64,000 nt of DNA. Source: Spiroplasma cantharicola (lineage in GTDB: Bacteria; Bacillota_I; Bacilli_A; Mycoplasmatales; Mycoplasmataceae). The position numbers were made by a program, and so were the translations under genes. The notes under the pieces were generated by a model that saw nothing but the letters and a program-made list of their open reading frames with translations, ran no database searches and was not told where the DNA came from. This document shows, one piece after another, positions 33,743 through 44,550 of this stretch. How positions within the stretch are numbered: the stretch's first letter is position 1; each line of letters starts with the position of its first letter. Location of the stretch: contig NZ_CP012622.1 of the NCBI RefSeq assembly GCF_001281045.1, forward strand, positions 434,001-498,000. The letters are read 5' to 3'.

Positions 33743-33812
33743 TTTATCAAACTTTCTATAAGTTGTTATTTTTATTATATATTAATAGTATAAAGAGAAG
33801 AGAGAATAATTT
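33743..33812. promoter_or_regulatory. Divergent promoter region between two paralogues
   Basis: A 70-bp A/T-rich intergenic region from which two genes are read outward, with TATATT/TAATAG-like boxes near 33776-33786 for the + gene and an AGAGAAGAGAG ribosome binding site. The only divergent gene pair in the window. Confidence 0.45.
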
Positions 33813-34511
33813 ATGTTAGGTAAATATGATTTTAATCAAGAAAATGCTGAAAAAATATTTAAATTTTATAATCCCGTCTTGCAGATAGTATTAACATTAT
33901 TAAATGAACAGAAGAGTCAATTAAAACAAGATAATATTATAAGCAATGACTTTGACAAATTATTCAATTATTTTAAGAATATCAAATATCTTGATCAGTT
34001 TAAGGAATTTAAAGATATGTTTGATTTTTTTTATTATGATTTTTTAAATAAATTAATTCTCTTAAATAAGGATGAAATTGTAGATCGTCATAGATATTGA
34101 CCTAACTTAGTTTCAATTAAACAAGTTTCACAGCTATTAGATCACTGAATAGGGAAAAGCTATGATAATATGAAAAAAGACAAAGAAGTAATAAGTTTAT
34201 TTGATTGTTTCACTGAAATTAAAAACTTAATTATTAATTATTGTAATACTTTAATTAAACAAAATTTTAACAAAAAGTTTATTAAAACTCTAGATGATAT
34301 AAAAAATGCAAATGATTTTAACATTATTGAAAATTTATCAGAAAGAATAATAAATATGATTGAGTATGATTCACTAAATGATGAAAAAGTTCATAATATT
34401 TTAGAAGTTAGTTCTCAAAAATATTGAAACGAATTTAGTATTTTAATAAATATATCAATATTGTCTGTATTGGCAATACAAATTAAAGAAGAAAATGCTT
34501 TGCAGAATTAA
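33813..34511 (+). CDS. Hypothetical protein, divergent paralogue of 33047-33742
   Basis: A 232-residue, predominantly helical cytosolic protein, read through three TGA(Trp). The likely related segments are NDFDKLFNYFKNIKYLDQF near 45-63 and DFNIIENLSERIINMIEYD near 169-187. Between them lies a Trp/His-containing stretch (RHRYWPNLVSIKQV) absent from the paralogue. There is no signal peptide. Start at ATG 33813 after AGAGAAGAGAG. The all-helical build recalls HEPN-type proteins, but I cannot find the Rx4-6H motif, so I leave it unassigned. Confidence 0.75.
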
Positions 34512-34671
34512 TCTGTAACCTAGCTTTCCTTTTCAAAAGTGTCTTTTTAACACTATAAAGTTATAAAAAAAAGTTTTATTTATTAGTTTTCATATATAAT
34601 AAATTTAATTTAAATCTTGAATAAGTTCTAAAAATCAAATCTATCTAAATCGTTAAAAGGAATGAATATAT

Positions 34672-36246
34672 ATGAAAAGAATTATTATGCTATGAACGTT
34701 ATTAATTTCATTATTTTTTTCTTTTACAGTTTCTACCTCTGAATTTGTAAAAAATAATATTACTAATAACAACTATTTAAAATCAATTAAAAAACTTAAT
34801 GAAAGTGAGCAAATATCATATAAAAGTTTAATAGAATCAAAAAGTAATTATATGTATTATGGACGTTTTTTAAAGTATTATTATGCAAATAGTATCAAAA
34901 TATCAGACAGTGATATTGAAATAATTAAAAATACTTTAAAACTAAATGGAATTCAAACTACTATTTATGAATCGCTATTTATTCAAAATATGTTAGCATC
35001 TACTATTATGCCAAGTATTTATGGAGCTTCAAGTGATGCTGAGTTTTTTGCAGAAAGTTTTAGTAAATGATTAAATACAGAAGATATTTTAAAAAATAAA
35101 AGCTGAGAAGTTACAAATAATTTTTATATTAATTTACTTCCAGAAATTATAAAACAAGGTGGAACTATTAATGGAACTTATGAGGATTCATTTACAATAT
35201 CACAAAAATTTATTAGTCTAGTTGAAAATTCACAAAATAAAATTTTTTATGATACAACTTTAGATTCAAAGCCAACTAATAGTTTAAATTTAAAATATTC
35301 AAATAGTTCGATTATTTGAGAAAATAATCAACAAACTTTGGATTATTTTCTTTCACAACTTAGATTAGAGACTGGAAGTCTTATTTATTTAAATCAAAAC
35401 CAAAAAGATGTATTGCGAAATTTAGCGTCTTCATGAATGAATGATTCTTATACACCAGCAAGTCAAACTTCAATTGAGGAATTTAATAGTTTTAATGAAA
35501 ATTATTATCAATCATTTGATAATTTAGATAAAACTTTGGCAGCTGCATCAAAAGATAAAAATAATTATAGTGGAGTTTGACTATCACATATTTTTAATAA
35601 TTTAGAAGAGGTATATCTTAAAAAGACGCCAAATAGTTTAGGAGTTGATTATGAAAAATGATCAACTAATGACACTGAAAAATTAAAAGAAATTACTTTA
35701 AAAACTTATAATTCACTTTATAACATTATAAAAAATGATATTTGAGTAAGTAATATATTAGTGGCATTGATATTAAGTCCTGACTTTCCTTTAAAAAATA
35801 ATGATGGATCAGAAATGAATGAAGGAACAATGGGATACACAAGTACAAGTTATTATATAGATAAACAAAATAATTTTGTAAGTACGGCTTATTCTTATAT
35901 CGTTATTACAGGGCCAAGTTTAACTTTTAAAGAATTTAATAGTCAATATAAACAAGGATTTTGAAGTACTCCATATAAATTCAGTGTAGTTGTTCATGAA
36001 ATTGGTCATGCCTTAGATGGTTTTGGAAGTAAACTAAATATGTATAGAAATAATAATTATTCAAAAACCTTAGACTATAAAGAATTTTATAAAGGAGATG
36101 TTTTTGGAGAATATGTTGCACAAGATAATACTTGAAGTATATTAGTAATAATTCTTGCAGGTAGTACAACTGCAGCTGTTTTAATAATAACTTATGTTGT
36201 TCTAAGAAAAAAAAGTTCTAAGAAAAACATTGAAAAAGTTGAATAA
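34672..36246 (+). CDS. Membrane-anchored HExxH zinc metalloprotease, lethal-factor-like motifs in reversed order
   Basis: A 524-residue protein: signal peptide (MKRIIMLWTLLISLFFSFTV), a large outer domain, one C-terminal TM helix (~488-510) and a basic cytoplasmic tail (RKKSSKKNIEKVE). It is presumably a surface ectoenzyme. The zinc helix VVHEIGHALDGF has His442, Glu443 and His446. A second motif, DAEFFAESFSKW with Glu124, closely resembles the EFFAEAF block that supplies the third zinc ligand in anthrax lethal factor (M34/ATLF), but there it follows HExxH; here it lies over 300 residues before. A later glutamate (GEYVAQD near 482) could be the ligand instead. An AAAAGGAATG ribosome binding site supports the start. 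Many TGA(Trp) codons. Confidence 0.82.
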
Positions 36247-36254
36247 TTATAAAA

Positions 36255-36278
36255 AAAACTTACTATGTAAGTTTTTTT
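36255..36278 (+). terminator. Terminator after the surface protease
   Basis: AAAACTTAC/GTAAGTTTT (36255-36263/36267-36275) plus T-run. Confidence 0.85.
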
Positions 36279-36448
36279 AGTTTAATTTCTTGAATTTATA
36301 AAGAAATATAGGAAAGATAAGAATAAATTTTTTAATTATTTATATTAAAAATACTATTAAATCTCTATTTAAAAACAAATATTTTCTCTGTTTTTAAATA
36401 AAATAGCTAATTTTGATAAATTTAATATATTAAAAGGGAAAAGAAATA

Positions 36449-36550
36449 AAAAAATTATTAAGTTTATTAGTGGGGAATTTCTTTAGTTGATTCTGATTAT
36501 TTTTTGTCATTTCATATTTTGATTATATTGATTGCCATTCATTGTCTTAA
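36449..36550 (+). pseudogene. Fragment of a lipoprotein signal sequence
   Basis: After an AAAAGGGAAAAG ribosome-binding-like stretch, the sequence reads IKKLLSLLVGNFFS-, a lipoprotein signal start whose ATG has become ATA. It runs out at a TAA near 36550 with no lipobox. The rest of 36280-36706 shows nothing else coding. Confidence 0.45.
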
Positions 36551-36706
36551 TGATAAGTTTAAAATATTTAATTTGAAAATAATTTGTCAAGAGATTTTAG
36601 GAAAAGTTGCAATTCTTTATTTTTAAGTATATAACATATAAGTAGCATGTATTTTTAATAAATTCTTATTAATTTACATTGACATTTTAAAGGGGAAAAA
36701 TAATTT

Positions 36707-37210
36707 ATGAAAAAACTGTTAACTTTATTTTCAGTAACTAGTTTATTTGTTTCAACATCAAATATGGTAATTTCATGTGAAAAAGAAAAGGTAATTAATT
36801 TTGTATTACCTGAACAGCCACAATCAGAAGAAGATATAGTTGATGCTTTAGATTATTACATTGATGAAAAAGCAAAAGTAGATGAAATAATTAATAGTGA
36901 ACTTGTAGCCTGTTCTAATTGTAATGAAAATCAAAAAAATCAAATTTTATTAAACAGTGGTGAAGCTAGACAATGAAGTGTTGTTTATGAAACTTTTATT
37001 AAGGCATATAAAAGCTATAAAATGTTAATATTTGATTGTGAAGAGTTAGAATCAAAAACTTCACAAATAAAATATAAAAGAGAATCTACTAATAGTTTTG
37101 ATGAATATATTAAAAAAAGTCAAGATTATAACAATTTAAGTAAAAATACAAAAAAATTTATGAAAGAAATTCAACAGTGAGCAAGAGAAGGTCTTGAAGA
37201 AATTGAATAG
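36707..37210 (+). CDS. CxxC lipoprotein, founder-type member of the island family
   Basis: A 167-residue lipoprotein (signal MKKLLTLFSVTSLF...VISCE). The mature part begins FVLPEQPQSEEDIVDALDYY, carries a CSNC pair near residue 67, and ends with a helical region (KKFMKEIQQWAREGLEEIE). It is a divergent paralogue of the three near-identical lipoproteins at 46750, 53055 and 55310 (PDQPKNGEDIVNSLDNY, CxYC pair, EIQKWAKK end). The spacing is conserved and the CxxC is kept in all four, so the cysteines are probably functional (metal or disulfide). No enzyme family recognised. AAAGGGG ribosome binding site. Confidence 0.85.
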
Positions 37211-37348
37211 AGATAATCTCAATTAAAATTTTAAAATATTTTAAGTTATTTACTATTAATTATAAAATAAACTTATTAGTAGCAAAAAAGTCTATTTTAT
37301 TGAATTATTAATTGAAATTTATTATAATTATATAAAGGAGAAAAACAT

Positions 37349-37528
37349 ATGAAAGATAAAAATATAGTATTATTAGTAATATTATTAATTTTAGGAATTA
37401 TACCTGGAATAGTTTACTTATTATTCCATCCACAAAATAAATTGATAGCTTTAATTATATTATTAATATTGGCAATTATACCTGGTGTATTATATCTAGT
37501 ATGACCAAGTGGTGGATACTCAAGTTAA
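37349..37528 (+). CDS. Double-hairpin membrane microprotein 1 (59 aa)
   Basis: A 59-residue protein with a strong AAGGAG ribosome binding site and its own terminator. It consists of two near-copies of one hydrophobic unit: LLVILLILGIIPGIVYLLFHP then LIALIILLILAIIPGVLYLVWP, ending GGYSS. The IIPGV(L/V)Y element resembles the last helix of Pmp3/YqaE proteolipids, but duplicated and without the Pmp3 first segment. A TGA(Trp) near the end hides it from standard-code gene finding. Possible roles: small membrane regulator, holin-like or toxin-like peptide; none is shown. Confidence 0.75.
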
Positions 37529-37552
37529 TATTTTATATATTAATCAAATCTA

Positions 37553-37592
37553 AAAAATTACTTTTACATAATAAAAGTAATTTTTTTATTTT
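37553..37592 (+). terminator. Terminator after microprotein 1
   Basis: A 14-bp stem (37553-37566/37572-37585) ending in T-run. Confidence 0.88.
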
Positions 37593-37688
37593 TTGATATT
37601 ATTAACTAGAAAGAGTTATATTTGAGTTGAATTTTATTTATCAATAAGAATATAATTTTTTTGCAAATAATAGGAGAAAGAAAAGAAA

Positions 37689-38465
37689 ATGAGAAAAATA
37701 TGGAGCAACAGGTTTAGTTGCTTCAACAAGTGTAGCAGTTGCATCATGCAATCCAAAGCAAAATAATGAGTTTCAAATTCAAAAATTTCCAACTAATGTA
37801 GAGGAAGCGAAAAAAATTTTGTTGGATTTTTCTAAAAAACAAGCAATTACTGAGTTAGAAATTGAACAAATGGATGATGAATGAATTGGGATATTAAATT
37901 TGCGAATAAAAATAATTATTCAGAAAATGAAGTAATTTTATTTGTATCAGTTTTTAAAATTGTAAATACTGAAGGTAAGGATACTAAAATTAAAATTTGA
38001 GATTATGACGAAAATAATGTTTTTTTAGAAAAGGAAATTACAGTAGGAGAATATTTATATCTCTCACCAAAATTTGATGAAAATTACTATTTTAGTGAAA
38101 CAGTAGATGGAATAATAAACACAGATATTTCATTATTTCCAGAGTCAGTAATAGGGATTAAAGAAATGATTAATAATGTAAAAGAAATTCGAAAATGATG
38201 ATTATCTGGAAGAAATTTATTAGCGTTTAATGATCAGTTCAATTCAACTAAAATTGAACTTGAAAGTGAAGATGAGGATGAAGCTCTTAAAGCAGGAGTT
38301 GATTTAAGTAAAAATAAAGATATAACTATAGAAAACACTAGTTTTAGATCTTGATACATAAATCATGAGTCTGTAGTAAATGAATATTTTAGTCTTGCTC
38401 CAAACAATAATGATAAATATTTAGGTTTAGCTTTATTTGAATTTTCTCTTAATAAAGATAATTAA
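37689..38465 (+). pseudogene. Frameshifted lipoprotein gene
   Basis: The ATG at 37689 starts a signal peptide that breaks within five codons. The continuation GATGLVASTSVAVASCNPK lies in a different frame, so a deletion removed part of the signal. A second shift near 37885 (after DDEWI) moves the rest (from DIKFANKNNY) to a third reading that is then open, with TGA as Trp, to TAA 38465. The original protein was about 260 residues; its body (Glu/Asp-rich, WWLSGRNLLAFND near the middle) matches nothing I know. It lies between the two microproteins. Confidence 0.75.
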
Positions 38466-38505
38466 AAAGTATATCGCTATTTAATCAATATTTATATTTT
38501 TAACT

Positions 38506-38542
38506 AAATTCTACATGAAACATTAAAAGTGTAGAATTTTTT
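38506..38542 (+). terminator. Terminator after the dead lipoprotein
   Basis: AAATTCTACA/TGTAGAATTT (38506-38515/38530-38539), loop 14 nt, T-run. Confidence 0.75.
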
Positions 38543-38639
38543 ATAATTCTTTAAATATTGCTAAAATAACTGAATTTATATTAATTTTTTTATAATTCTG
38601 AGGAATAAGTACTTATAATTATTCTTAGGAGAAAAATAT

Positions 38640-38819
38640 ATGAAAGACAAAAGCGCATTATTATTAATAATTTTATTAATATTGGCAATTATACCTGGAG
38701 TAGTTTATTGATTATTACATCCACAACATAAATTGATTACATTGATTTTATTATTAATATTGGCAATTATACCTGGAGTATTATACTTAATATGACCAAA
38801 AGGTGGATATGCATATTAA
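38640..38819 (+). CDS. Double-hairpin membrane microprotein 2 (59 aa)
   Basis: A 59-residue paralogue of the protein at 37349: MKDKSALLLIILLILAIIPG, then a short HPQHKL turn, then a second copy (LILLLILAIIPGVLYLIWPK) and GGYAY. The two halves are more alike at DNA level than in microprotein 1 (the stretch TTATTAATATTGGCAATTAT recurs), so the internal duplication is still being homogenised. A TTAGGAGAAAAA ribosome binding site and a strong terminator make it an independent gene. Two in-frame TGA(Trp). Confidence 0.75.
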
Positions 38820-38844
38820 TATAGAAATATATTAGAAAAATTTT

Positions 38845-38878
38845 AAAAGTTATTATTTAGAAAATAATAACTTTTTTA
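38845..38878 (+). terminator. Terminator after microprotein 2
   Basis: A 14-bp stem (38845-38858/38862-38875, loop AGA) into T-run. Confidence 0.88.
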
Positions 38879-38934
38879 TTTAAATATATAATATAATTAA
38901 AATATGCTTGGAATATCTAGGTAATGGGGGAAAT

Positions 38935-41751
38935 ATGAAAAAATTATTATCAATTTTATCTACAATTGCATTTACTGCTTCAACATCATCAGCTGTTGTT
39001 AGTTGTAATACAAAAGTGGATAAAGTAAAGGACATTGATAAAATCATTAAAAACAAAGACTTAGGAAAAATTAGCAATGTAAGTGAAAACATTTTAAAAA
39101 ATGCACTTAAGCAAAACAATCCTAAGGTAGACACAGATAAATTAGCATTAAAAGATGTTGATTTATTCAATGGAAGTGCTACTTTTGTTCCAAAAAACAA
39201 GGCTATTGATTATGATGGGCAAGCCAAAGTTAAATTTGATTTTGGTAATAGAAAAGCAGAATCTCAATATTTATGAGAAGCTATTAGCAATACTTGATTA
39301 GGAACAATCAATAAAAATGACCCATCAGAGATTTTAAAAGAATTAAAGGGAGTTAACCCATTAATTGAAACAGATCAATTAGTTGTAAAAGGACAAAACA
39401 GTTGAGGAGCAACAATTGAAGCTAAAAGCGATTCAACTCTTTATAAAGGACAAACTTCAGTTTCTTATAATGTAATTGAAGGTGGAGATACTTCAGCAAT
39501 CTCTCTTTATTCTGCAGTTAAAACTACTTGATTAGGAGAAATTCAAGCGGGTTCTTCTGAACAAGAAACAAAACAAAATATATTAAATCAAATTAAATCA
39601 AAAAATAGTGAAGTTAATATTAATGAATTAGAAGTTAAATCAATTACTGAATGAGGAGCACAAGTTGGTGCTAAAGCAGGTTCAGAAGTTTATAAAGATG
39701 AATGTTATATAAGTTTTACTTTAAATGGAAATACAGGAGGTTCAGGTCCTGGTACTGGAGTAGCAAGTTCACTTTATAATGAAGTTAAAACTACTTGATT
39801 AGGAAATATTTCAGATACAAATGAATCAACAATTTTACAAGCTGTTAAATTAAATAATCCAAATTTAGATATTACTAAATTAACATTGAAAAATACTAAT
39901 GATTATAACTCAATTTTAATTCCTAATGAAGAAGGTAAAACAACTTATAAAGATGAAGTTTGACTTTCATACAGTGTTTCAGAAAATACAAAACCTGTTG
40001 AAAAGAAAGAATTAAGTCAAGTTATTTCAAAAACAAACTTTGAAAAAAGTAAGAGTTCATCAATTCATTTAACAGATAATAACCAATTAAATGAAGGAAA
40101 AATAAAGGAATTAATTAGTAATTCAAATGGTGGATTGGATTTAGAACAAGTTGAAATTTCAAATATAAAAGAAGTTTCAACTAAAGGAATAACTGAAGAA
40201 TATACAAACTATTCAGCAGTAGTTAAAGCAAAAGAAAATTCATATAGTTATAAAGGAACTGTTAACATTAATTTCTATACATTAGTTTTAATAACAAATC
40301 CTGATGAATTAAGCGGAGTTATTGAAACTACTCAATTAGGTGAAATTAGTGATAATACCGATGCAGCAATTTTTAATGCTTTAGCAGAAAAAAATAAAAA
40401 TAAAAATTTAGATTTTGGTAATTTAAAAGTTGAAAGTAAATCAGCAACTAGTGCTATTATTAAAGCTATTGATAATAGTAAAGTTTATAGTGGTTCAGTT
40501 TCAGTTAATTTTGTAGTTAAAGAAATAGAAAAACCTTCAGAGAAAAAACTTTTATCTGAAGATCTAACAACTTTAAAATTAGGAGAAATTAAGGATGCTA
40601 AAGATTCAACTATCTTAGAAGCAGTTTATTCAAAAAATTCAAAAGTTCAAAAAGGTGAAGTTGAAGTTAAAAATATTACTACAACTGGAGCTACAATTAA
40701 ATCAAAATTCAATTCTGAATTTTATCAAGATTCACAAGTTACAATAGAGTATAGTTTAAAAGAAAATGGTGAAAAACCAAAACCTTCTAATGATGCTCTT
40801 TTAGTAGGATATTGATATGAATGAGGAGGAGCTAATCAACATAATGAACCAGTGAAATTATTAAACAGTGAGGAATTATTAAACTCTGCATATAATGTAA
40901 TTGATATCTCTTTCTTATACACATGAGAACCTTATGCAATGCCTACTTTTGAACCATTTAATCCAGGAAGTAAAGCTGAAATTCAAAGAGGAATTAAATC
41001 ATTACAAGCTGCTGGTAAAAAAGTTATTTTATCAATGGGTGGTGCCACTGGTGGTGAGATGAGATTTAGAGAAGATCAAACTGATCAATTAACTGCTACA
41101 TTTATTAAATATATTGATGAATATGGTTTTGATGGAATTGATATCGATTGAGAAGGTGCAGCACTTGGAGATAGACAAAGTCAACATACAACAATTGCAG
41201 CATTAAAAGAAACTAAAAAAATTCAAAACTCAAAAGGTAAAGAATTTATGATTACAATGGCTCCAGAATTACCATATTTAAAATACAATACAGAACATGG
41301 TAATCAAGCAAGTTATATTCCGTTCTTAAAAGGACTTGATGGTCTTTATGATTTTATAAATCCTCAATACTATAATGGTTGAGCATTTGGACCATTTATT
41401 GACCAAGAAGAAAAAAATTACTTAGGAGTTAATACTTCATACATTTCAAATGATGACGCTGAGTATAGAGGAGAATTCTACTACTTAGTAACAAAATACT
41501 TAACAACAAAATATAGTGCACAAAATGATTTCTTTGAAAAGATTCCAACAAACAAATTTGTTTTAGGAGCTGCAACTAATGAACCTGCAGGTAGAGGAGC
41601 AGCAACAAGAGAATCAATTTATAAATCATATGTTCTATTAGAAAATGACAATATTTATATTCGTGGATTAATGACATGAGCTATTAATTATGATGCAGTT
41701 GCAGACTGAATGTTTGAAGCTTGATTCAAGGAAACTTGAGGAAATAAATAG
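38935..41751 (+). CDS. Giant GH18 lipoprotein with seven N-terminal modules
   Basis: A 938-residue surface lipoprotein (signal ending VVSCN). ATG 38935 is preferred over an upstream in-frame TTG because it begins the signal after a GGGGGAAAT ribosome binding site. Seven ~78-residue modules start near residues 41, 117, 195, 284, 362, 462 and 542. The typical pattern is (T)WLGEI, then ILxAV..NNP.L, then L.VK...GA.I.AK, then YKG...V.F. Module 5 is the most divergent. The GH18 barrel starts near 620 (LLVGYWYEWGG) with SMGGATGGEMRF, intact FDGIDIDWE (Glu740), NPQYYNGWAFGP and LMTWAINYDA. The four tandem GH18 genes have one module each, so this is a stalk-like expansion. Many TGA(Trp). Confidence 0.92.
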
Positions 41752-41794
41752 TTTATAGCTTAGTATAAATAAAAAACTTTATACAGTATTTAAA

Positions 41795-41856
<62 letters not shown>

Positions 41857-42185
41857 TCAAGTAAAATTCACTTCTTATACTCTATAAATTTTTTTAATTT
41901 AATAAAATTTTATGGAGTATAATATAAGTGTATGAATAAAATTTATACACAAAAAAATTAAAGTGCTCGTTAGTATTAATTTATTAATAATTGTGTATTA
42001 ATTAGAAAAGAAATAAATTTTATAAGATATTAGTTATGATATAAAAAGTTAATTAAAATAAATATTAATAATAATAAAACAATAACTATAAATAATTTTT
42101 TTCATTATATTCAAATGAAAAATTTTAGCTATTAATAGTTATTTATAATTAAAATTTAAAAGGAATATAGTTAGGAAAAATAAAA
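41857..42185 (+). other. Gene-free stretch before the first island ABC operon
   Basis: Besides the leader element at 41918-41950 there is only A/T-rich sequence with stops. The leader hairpin is ~235 nt upstream of the next start codon, with no gene between, so a small gene may have been lost or the transcript has a long 5' leader. Confidence 0.45.
41918..41950 (+). promoter_or_regulatory. Island leader element, copy 1
   Basis: -10 box TATAAT (41918-41923), then exactly 5 nt later the hairpin GTGTATGAAT/ATTTATACAC (41928-41937/41941-41950, one G-T pair, loop AAA). Copies at 48835, 52074, 54893 and 57437 keep the -10, spacing and stem. Confidence 0.7.
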
Positions 42186-42923
42186 ATGTTAAAAATAGAT
42201 AGAGTAAATAAAAAATTTAAGAACAAAGAAGTTCTCAGGGATATTTCTTTCTCTCTAGAGAAAGGTAAATGTTATGGACTTTTTGGAAATAATGGAGTAG
42301 GCAAAACAACTTTAACAAAAATTATTTTTAATGAACTTAATAGAACCTCAGGTGAAATTTATTTAGATAATATAGAACAAAAAAATATTGACTTTAAAGA
42401 ATGATATTTTTTTACAGAGAATAATGAATTACCAAATGATATTAGTGTTCAAAATTTTATTGAACTATTAGTGAATTTAAATTCTCTTTCAAAAGATGAA
42501 TATAAAAATCGAATGGAATACTTAAGTAGTATTTTTGATGCTAAAAAGTTTTGAAAAATTAAAATAAAAAATTTATCTGCGGGTCAAAAAAAATTATTAT
42601 CTTTATATGCTTGTATGCTCTTAAAACCTAAAATAATTTTCTTTGATGAACCAACTGCAAATTTAGATATTAAGAATAAGGAAATAATTTTAAATGTAAT
42701 TAAAAAATTAAAATCTGAAAATACCATTATCGTAATAATTACTCATTTAATTTTAGAAGTTCAAGAATTGATTGATCACATATTAATGATGGATAATGGA
42801 CAAATAACTTACGACTCAAATTTTAAAAAGAATGACGATATTAATGAAATATTTAGTAAATATAGTTCAGGTCTATCTGATGATGTAAAGAATAGTTTAG
42901 AGGAATATCTGAATGAAAAATAA
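42186..42923 (+). CDS. ABC transporter ATP-binding protein (island system 1)
   Basis: A 245-residue ABC ATPase: Walker A GLFGNNGVGKTTL (~36-48), signature LSAGQKKLL (~131), Walker B IIFFDEPTANLD (~147-158) and H-loop IITHLI near 183. TGA(Trp) codons lie near residues 74 and 123. It belongs to the multidrug/antibiotic/natA-like group that pairs with ABC-2 type permeases. The next gene, the permease, starts 11 nt before its stop, so the two are translationally coupled. AGGAAAAA is a weak ribosome binding site. Confidence 0.9.
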
Positions 42924-44424
42924 AAAGAATATATTTAAAATACCATTTATGAATCAAATAATTATTTTTAAAAATCAAAAAGTAAATTGATTAATATATA
43001 TAAGTTCACTGTTTATTATTTTTATCTCTGAACTTATTTCATCAATTATTTTTACTACAAATAAAAATGTTCAAAGTACTTATTTAGCAATTAATTTAAT
43101 TATGATAGTAAATTCAATAGTAATTTTATTTATTACAATTTATTACAGTTTAACGATATTGTTTAATCAAATCTTAGACAATACTTATAAATTGGAATTA
43201 AGGTATGGAATTAGTAAAAGAAATATTTTTTTTACTAGAGTTATATTTATATTGACAATTTTATTTTCATTTTTATTTATTAGTTTAATAAAATCAATTT
43301 GCTTTTACTTATTTTTTGCTATAAATCATAAAGCAGATATTTTAGTATATAGAATCTATATTTCTGTATATGCTTGATACACAATTTTTATTTTGCTAGT
43401 ATTTTCAGTTACTATTTTAATTTCTATGTTATTGAAAAAAGAATCAACTATCGGAACTATTGCAACTCTGTTCTCAGTAATATTACTAGTAATAGTTAGT
43501 TCTTTAGGTATGATTTCAACTCTTAATTCTTCATCAAGAATCAAGCAATTAAATAATATTGCTATTAATTTTAGTTATTCAAATCATCAATATCAAGAAA
43601 TTCAAAAAGATGATGAAATTTTAAACTTGTATCTTGCTTTACAAGAATCAGAATTCATGTCTATGAGTATGCAAGAGGTAATGGCAGGTTATAATACTTG
43701 AGATTTAGAAATTCAACAAAGCGCTTTAGTATTTAAAGAATTATCTTTTGAAATAAAAGAGATTTTTGAAAATTCAAATATTAATTCATGAGAAAATGTA
43801 TATGAATTCACTGATGACTATAATAATAATTTTGAGCAACTAGCTAAATTAGCAAAAAAGGCTATTAAAACTAAGAGTGATTCAAAGTATAAATCAGTTT
43901 ATAATTTTGTTAATAAAGATATTGTCAATTATTTTTATTATCAAGAATTGGATTTAGCTTATAAACCTGAAAAATTAAATACTAATCCAGAATTAGAAGA
44001 AAAAATTAAGAATAATTATAATCCTGATGAGTACTTATTTACAAGAGCACTTATGAATAAGCTATATTATAAAACTTCAGATAGATTATTTGAAAAGATG
44101 AGAATTAGCATGATAACAACTGATGATATCATTGCTGCACAAAATCTTGAGAATATAAAGAATATATTTAATCCGCTTAGACATATTACTTTAATGTTTC
44201 AATCAATAGATTATCAAAATGAAGTTTTAATTAATCAAATTGGAGCAAGTCAAATGTTATTTTCTAGTCTAAATAACATAAAAATATATTCTAATGACTC
44301 ACAAGTTACTATAAAAACTAAAAGGTATTTAAATATTGAAATATTGTATGTGTTTTATACACTAATCTCACTACTTTTAATTTTTGGATCATATTCAATT
44401 TTTATTAAGAAAAATAATTATTAG
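42913..44424 (+). CDS. ABC permease with large extracytoplasmic domain (island system 1)
   Basis: A 503-residue membrane protein starting inside the ATPase gene. Five hydrophobic helices lie near 29-48, 58-83, 108-135, 152-172 and 178-198, followed by a ~270-residue soluble, Asn/Glu-rich region and a last helix near 478-498 with a basic KKNNY end. Helices bracketing a large loop resemble the ABC-2/MacB-like layout. The soluble region shows no family motif. The same layout recurs in the permease at 50160 with little sequence identity. It probably exports a peptide or lipid or protects against one (inference). Three TGA(Trp). Confidence 0.8.
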
Positions 44425-44464
44425 TAGAAATTTTTAATCACCAAATTAATTTTATATTTCAAAA

Positions 44465-44500
44465 TTTGTATAAAATTAGTTTTATACAAAAAATTATTTT
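44465..44500 (+). terminator. Terminator of island system 1
   Basis: Perfect 11-bp stem TTTGTATAAAA/TTTTATACAAA (44465-44475/44480-44490), then A/T sequence with a T-run. Confidence 0.7.
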
Positions 44501-44550
44501 TTCATATTCCCATTTTTATAAACAAGCGTTTACTGGAGTATGAAAAAATT
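44493..44550 (+). promoter_or_regulatory. Long imperfect inverted repeat upstream of the 44720 gene
   Basis: ATTTTTTCATATTCC near 44495-44510 pairs with GGAGTATGAAAAAAT near 44534-44548, with an inner AAAC/GTTT (44520-44531). It could be an operator or a second terminator. A TATAAT box follows at 44642-44647, the likely -10 for the next gene. Confidence 0.45.

Noticed and set aside
43356-43544. - strand frame inside the permease at 42913
   Set aside because: Shadow of a membrane-helix region; no start signals.
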